Source of the DNA: Ruminococcaceae bacterium UBA2656 | GTDB lineage: Bacteria; Bacillota; Clostridia; Oscillospirales; Acutalibacteraceae | Direction of reading: 5' to 3' | NCBI GenBank assembly: GCA_002359465.1 | Contig: DENA01000008.1 | Location: 1 to 8,990 of the forward strand | Length of the DNA stretch: 8,990 bases | Shown here: in pieces, positions 5,901 to 8,990 of the stretch | How positions within the stretch are numbered: the stretch's first letter is position 1 | Layout of the letters: each line of letters opens with the position of its first letter | Position numbers and translations under genes: made by a program | The notes under the pieces: generated by a model | What the model was told of the DNA's origin: nothing | What the model saw: the letters and a program-made list of their open reading frames with translations, nothing else | Databases searched by the model: none

Positions 5901-8461
5901 GCCTTCGCCTCGTACCATGTCTTTCCGATTTTCGCCTCCGCTACCATCGGCACGGAAAGGGAAACGGCGTTCTGCATTTCCTCCGTGAGAATCCGAGCGG
6001 CTTTCTCCGCCTCGTCCTTCGGGGATTCAACGATCAGTTCATCGTGCACCTGTAAAATTAGCCTCGACTGCATGCCCTCTTTTTCAAGCCGGTTTTCCAC
6101 CTTCACCATCGCGATTTTAATGATGTCCGCGGCGGCGCCCTGAATCGGCATGTTGCGCGCCACGCGCTCGCCGAACGAGCGCATGTTGAAGTTGCTGGAG
6201 GTCAGCTCCGGCAGGTAGCGGCGGCGGCCGAACATGGTTTCGGCGTAGCCGGTTTCCTTCGCCTCGGCCACCACGCGCTTCATATATTCATCAATCCCTG
6301 AATAATGGGCAAGGTAATCTCGGATATAGGTTTCGGCCTCCTTTCGTGTAACATGGATGTTTTTCGCAAGGGAAAACGCGCCGATACCGTAAACGATGCC
6401 GAAATTTACCGCCTTGGCGCGGCTCCTCATCACCGGTGTCACCATCTGCTCCGGCATATGGAACACCTGCGCCGCCGTGCTGCGGTGAATGTCGTCGTTA
6501 TTCAAAAATGCCTGAATCATATTCCGGTCGTTGGCCACATGCGCCAGAACGCGCAGTTCAATCTGAGAGTAATCCGCGTCCACCAGCACCCAGCCCTCGC
6601 GCGCGACAAAGAACCGGCGCATTTCCCGGCCAAGGTCCGTGCGGACGGGGATGTTCTGCAGATTCGGCTCCGTGGAGCTGATGCGGCCCGTGCGCGTCTC
6701 CGTCTGATTAAAGCTGGAGTGGATTCTCCCGTCCGGCGCGATCACCTTTAGAAGGCCCTCGCAATAGGTGGATTTCAGTTTTGCCAGACTGCGGTAATTC
6801 AGCACCAGTTCCACCGCCGGATGTTCATAGCGCAGATTTTCCAGTATTTCCACCGCGGTGGAATAGCCGCTTTTCGTTTTTTTACCGTGGCTCAGCCCCA
6901 GTTTTTCAAACAGCGCCTCACCGAGCTGCTTGGGAGAGTTAATATTGAATTCGTAGCCGACCGCCTCATAAATCTGTGTCTGGATGGTGTCGATCTGCTT
7001 TTGCAGGACGTCGCCGTACGACCGGATTCCTTCCTCGTCCACATCGAATCCGACGGTTTCCATATGGGCAAGCACCTTTGCGAGCGGCATTTCAATTTTA
7101 TTGAGCAGTTCGGTCTGATTTTTCTTTCCGATTTCGCTTGTCAGCGTATCCGCCAGCGCGGGCATGACCGAAGCGTCCGTCAAAAGGGCGTTTCCCTGCT
7201 GCGTCAGCGGAACACCGTATTCCTGCGCAAGCCGGGACGGCTCGTAGCCCGAAGCCGAGGGGTTGAGCAAATAGGCGGCCAGCATTGTGTCGATTCCGGC
7301 GTTTTCCAGCTCCATGCCCTGCGCGGCAAGCGCGGCGTAAAGCGGCTTGATATCATGCGTATTCTTCCTGACCGTTTCGTCCGCGCAGATTTTCTTAATA
7401 AAGTCCGCGTCGTCCGTCACATGAATCTGATTCCGGCAGTTGATATAGAGCGTGATTTTTCCGCCGTCGTACCCTGTGATAAAATCCGCCCGGCCCGTCT
7501 GCCGCAGGCTTTTCAGCAGCGCGGCCGTGTCCGTGCTTTCCGCCACGCCCGGCCCGTCCTGCTCCGTTTTCTCCCCGCCCGCGGCGGCGGGCGCGCGCAG
7601 GCCCATTTTGTCGATCAGCGAAAAAAATTCCAGCTTCGCCATCAGGCGCGCGGCCGCGTCATTGTCGCACGGCTTCGGAATATAGTGGGAAATTTCCGTA
7701 TCGACCGGCGCGTCGGTGCGGATGGTTCCAAGGTAGCGGCTCAGATAGGCCGTCTCCCTGTCCTTGATCAGCTTCTGGCGCATGCCCTCCCTGATGTCGA
7801 GCGTGTCGATGTCTTTATAAATGGAATCCAGATCGTGATATTTCTGAATCAGGTCTCCCGCGCCCTTCGGGCCGATGCCCGCCACGCCCGGAATATTGTC
7901 CGACGAATCGCCCTGAATGGCCTTGATATCAATGAGCTGCTTTGGGGTCACGCCGTAGTCCTCCATGATTTTTGCCTCGTCATAGACTGTGACCTGCGGC
8001 TGTCCGAACTTTGTCGCGGCAAGGCGGACGCTCACACGCGGCCCGACAAGCTGAAGGCTGTCGCGGTCGCCGGTCGCAAGGACGCATTCGTCCCCGCTTT
8101 CACTGCACCGGTGCGCCAGCGTACCCAGAATGTCGTCGGCCTCGAAGCCCTCGCATTCCAGCAGGCGGTACCCCAGAAGCTGCAGCAGCTCCTTGAGGTT
8201 CGGAAGCTGCTGGGCAAGCTCTTCGGGCATTCCCTTGCGCTGCGCCTTGTAGCCTGCGTATTCCTTGTGGCGAAACGTCGGCGCGCGCATATCGAACGCA
8301 ATTGCCACCGCGTCGGGGGCGGTTTCGTTTTTCAGTTTTTGCAGCATGGTCAGAAAACCGTAAATCCCGTTGGTAAAAATTCCTTCCTTTGTGGATAAAA
8401 GGCGGATACCGTAAAACGCGCGGTTCAATATGCTGTTTCCGTCAAGTACAAGCAGCTTCAT
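5897..8461 (-). CDS. polA: DNA polymerase I
   Basis: Pol I fills gaps and removes RNA primers during lagging-strand synthesis and excision repair. The 854-aa protein has an N-terminal 5' nuclease (about 1-290) with LDGNS (6-10), FEADD (106-110), TGDRDS (130-135) and GDSSDNIPG (184-192). A central domain (about 310-470) resembles the 3'-5' exonuclease fold, but the DxE motif and the other catalytic aspartates are not recognisable, so it is probably not proofreading. The polymerase domain (about 470-854) has motif A DADYSQIELR (628-637), motif B RAKAVNFGIVYG (681-692, with F687 at the dNTP-selectivity position) and motif C QVHDELIVE (804-812, with D807). The ATG has AAGGAG 6 nt upstream. It is the first gene of the minus-strand operon and shares its stop with the rlmA start (ATGA). 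Confidence 0.97.
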   Translation of the reverse strand: MKLLVLDGNSILNRAFYGIRLLSTKEGIFTNGIYGFLTMLQKLKNETAPDAVAIAFDMRAPTFRHKEYAGYKAQRKGMPEELAQQLPNLKELLQLLGYRLLECEGFEADDILGTLAHRCSESGDECVLATGDRDSLQLVGPRVSVRLAATKFGQPQVTVYDEAKIMEDYGVTPKQLIDIKAIQGDSSDNIPGVAGIGPKGAGDLIQKYHDLDSIYKDIDTLDIREGMRQKLIKDRETAYLSRYLGTIRTDAPVDTEISHYIPKPCDNDAAARLMAKLEFFSLIDKMGLRAPAAAGGEKTEQDGPGVAESTDTAALLKSLRQTGRADFITGYDGGKITLYINCRNQIHVTDDADFIKKICADETVRKNTHDIKPLYAALAAQGMELENAGIDTMLAAYLLNPSASGYEPSRLAQEYGVPLTQQGNALLTDASVMPALADTLTSEIGKKNQTELLNKIEMPLAKVLAHMETVGFDVDEEGIRSYGDVLQKQIDTIQTQIYEAVGYEFNINSPKQLGEALFEKLGLSHGKKTKSGYSTAVEILENLRYEHPAVELVLNYRSLAKLKSTYCEGLLKVIAPDGRIHSSFNQTETRTGRISSTEPNLQNIPVRTDLGREMRRFFVAREGWVLVDADYSQIELRVLAHVANDRNMIQAFLNNDDIHRSTAAQVFHMPEQMVTPVMRSRAKAVNFGIVYGIGAFSLAKNIHVTRKEAETYIRDYLAHYSGIDEYMKRVVAEAKETGYAETMFGRRRYLPELTSSNFNMRSFGERVARNMPIQGAAADIIKIAMVKVENRLEKEGMQSRLILQVHDELIVESPKDEAEKAARILTEEMQNAVSLSVPMVAEAKIGKTWYEAKA

Positions 8462-8467
8462 AATGTT

Positions 8468-8473
8468 CTCCTT
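8468..8473 (-). promoter_or_regulatory. Ribosome binding site of polA
   Basis: This is AAGGAG on the minus strand with a 6-nt spacer to the ATG at 8461-8459. It confirms the polA start. Confidence 0.8.
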
Positions 8474-8516
8474 TTGCAGCCCGAATATTTCAAAACCCTA
8501 CTGTTGTTTCCAGTTC

Positions 8517-8531
8517 CTTATAGCAATTATA
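8517..8531 (-). promoter_or_regulatory. Candidate proximal polA promoter (-10 elements only)
   Basis: The minus strand contains TATAAT (8531-8526) followed by an extended -10-like TGCTATAAG (8525-8517), about 55-65 nt before the polA ATG. No convincing -35 is seen at the right distance for either. This is one of two possible polA promoter positions. Confidence 0.35.
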
Positions 8532-8626
8532 AAAATGTAGCGGAATGAATTTCGTTATCTCAGTTCTTATTTGAAATTGCTATCGTTGAAATCACGATCG
8601 TTTGTCATAGAGTGAATCATTGAAAT

Positions 8627-8635
8627 ATTATATCA
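8627..8635 (-). promoter_or_regulatory. Candidate distal polA promoter, extended -10
   Basis: TGATATAAT on the minus strand is a perfect extended -10 (TGnTATAAT). The -35 region 17 nt upstream (TTATTT, 8655-8650) is weak, which extended -10 promoters tolerate. It would give polA a leader of about 160 nt. It overlaps the divergent dusB promoter. Confidence 0.45.
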
Positions 8636-8636
8636 C

Positions 8637-8665
8637 TTTTCAAAGAAAAAAATAAGTGTTATAAT
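8637..8665 (+). promoter_or_regulatory. Predicted dusB promoter
   Basis: On the plus strand the -35 is TTTTCA (8637-8642), the spacer is 17 nt and the -10 is a perfect TATAAT (8660-8665) preceded by TGT, making an extended -10. Transcription would start around 8672, giving a leader of about 27 nt. Confidence 0.65.
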
Positions 8666-8698
8666 GAACGCGGATTTTTTAACAGAGAGGATTTTTTA

Positions 8699-8990
8699 AT
8701 GAAAGTCGGCAATTTAACGATAGATGGCTTCGCCGTGCTTGCGCCGATGGCCGGCGTGGCCGACCGGGCCTTCCGCGAAACCTGCGTGCGATTCGGCGCT
8801 TCCTATGTGGTCAGCGAAATGGTCAGCTCCAAGGGGCTTCAGTTCAACGACAGAAAAACCGGCGCGCTGATGACGCTGAGCGGCGCCGAGCGCCCTGCGG
8901 GCATCCAGCTTTTCGGAAACGAACCCGCTGTGATGGCCGAAGCGGCAAAAAAGGCGATGGAATACGCGCCGGACGTCATCGATATCAACA
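8699..8990 (+). CDS. dusB: tRNA-dihydrouridine synthase, N-terminal part
   Basis: This is the first 97 codons of a gene cut by the right edge. Dus enzymes are FMN-dependent and reduce uridines in the tRNA D-loop to dihydrouridine with NADPH. Visible family motifs are the FMN-binding APMAGVAD (15-22), the block SEMVSSKGL (39-47), GIQLFG (68-73), and the beginning of the D-I-N motif (95-97) that normally leads into the catalytic cysteine just beyond the window. The ATG at 8699-8701 is preceded by AGAGAGG with an 8-nt spacer. The DusB subfamily is the usual one in Firmicutes and fits the N-terminus, but the subfamily call is less certain than the Dus call. The gene is divergent from polA. Confidence 0.92.
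   Translation, partial: MKVGNLTIDGFAVLAPMAGVADRAFRETCVRFGASYVVSEMVSSKGLQFNDRKTGALMTLSGAERPAGIQLFGNEPAVMAEAAKKAMEYAPDVIDIN

Noticed and set aside
6821..8398. A 525-codon open frame on the plus strand opposite polA
   Set aside because: It has the same in-register antisense arrangement as that opposite pckG, an Arg/Val/Ala-rich composition and no recognisable domain. Shorter in-register frames opposite tsaD (2689-3288), the membrane protein (4039-4545) and rlmA (5367-6143) show the pattern is general.
1..8990. Mobile element, prophage, CRISPR array or defence system
   Set aside because: No transposase, integrase, phage or Cas-like protein, no regularly spaced repeats, and every long coding region is a recognisable chromosomal gene or a plausible operon member.

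Overview
The window looks like chromosomal DNA of a Gram-positive, probably anaerobic bacterium, most likely a moderately GC-rich member of the Clostridia (Oscillospirales/Ruminococcaceae-like). This is inferred from strong AGGAGG-type ribosome binding sites, AT-rich intergenic promoters of the TTGaca/TATAAT and extended -10 type, a DNA polymerase I whose proofreading residues are lost, and a GTP-type PEP carboxykinase of the kind known from some Clostridia. No taxonomic marker such as rRNA is present, so the assignment is an inference.

Layout. Almost everything is on the minus strand. Read in the direction of transcription from the right: polA (DNA polymerase I), rlmA (23S rRNA guanine N1-methyltransferase), an unnamed polytopic membrane glycosyltransferase-like protein, rimI (ribosomal protein S18 alanine acetyltransferase) and tsaD (tRNA t6A37 synthesis). 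The first four overlap by 4, 22 and 4 nt, and tsaD follows after 79 nt. After a 158-nt AT-rich gap with its own promoter comes pckG (GTP-dependent PEP carboxykinase), closed by a very strong terminator. Next is the start of an NCS2-type nucleobase permease, cut by the left edge. On the plus strand at the right edge, divergent from polA, is the start of dusB (tRNA dihydrouridine synthase).

Function. The polA-to-tsaD run is mainly an information-processing operon: DNA replication/repair, 23S rRNA methylation, S18 N-terminal acetylation and tRNA-A37 threonylcarbamoylation. DusB, a second tRNA modification enzyme, is transcribed divergently. The membrane glycosyltransferase-like gene is the outlier. 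TsaB, the usual neighbour and partner of TsaD, is not in the window. pckG belongs to central carbon metabolism and appears to be transcribed separately. A near-palindrome upstream of it resembles a Rex (NADH/NAD+ sensor) operator.

I see no rRNA, tRNA, CRISPR array, insertion sequence, phage gene or defence system. The core genes are ordinary and conserved. The less ordinary signals lie in the intergenic regions: overlapping divergent polA/dusB promoters with repeated TTGAAAT words, the Rex-like site upstream of pckG, and a leader hairpin before the permease.
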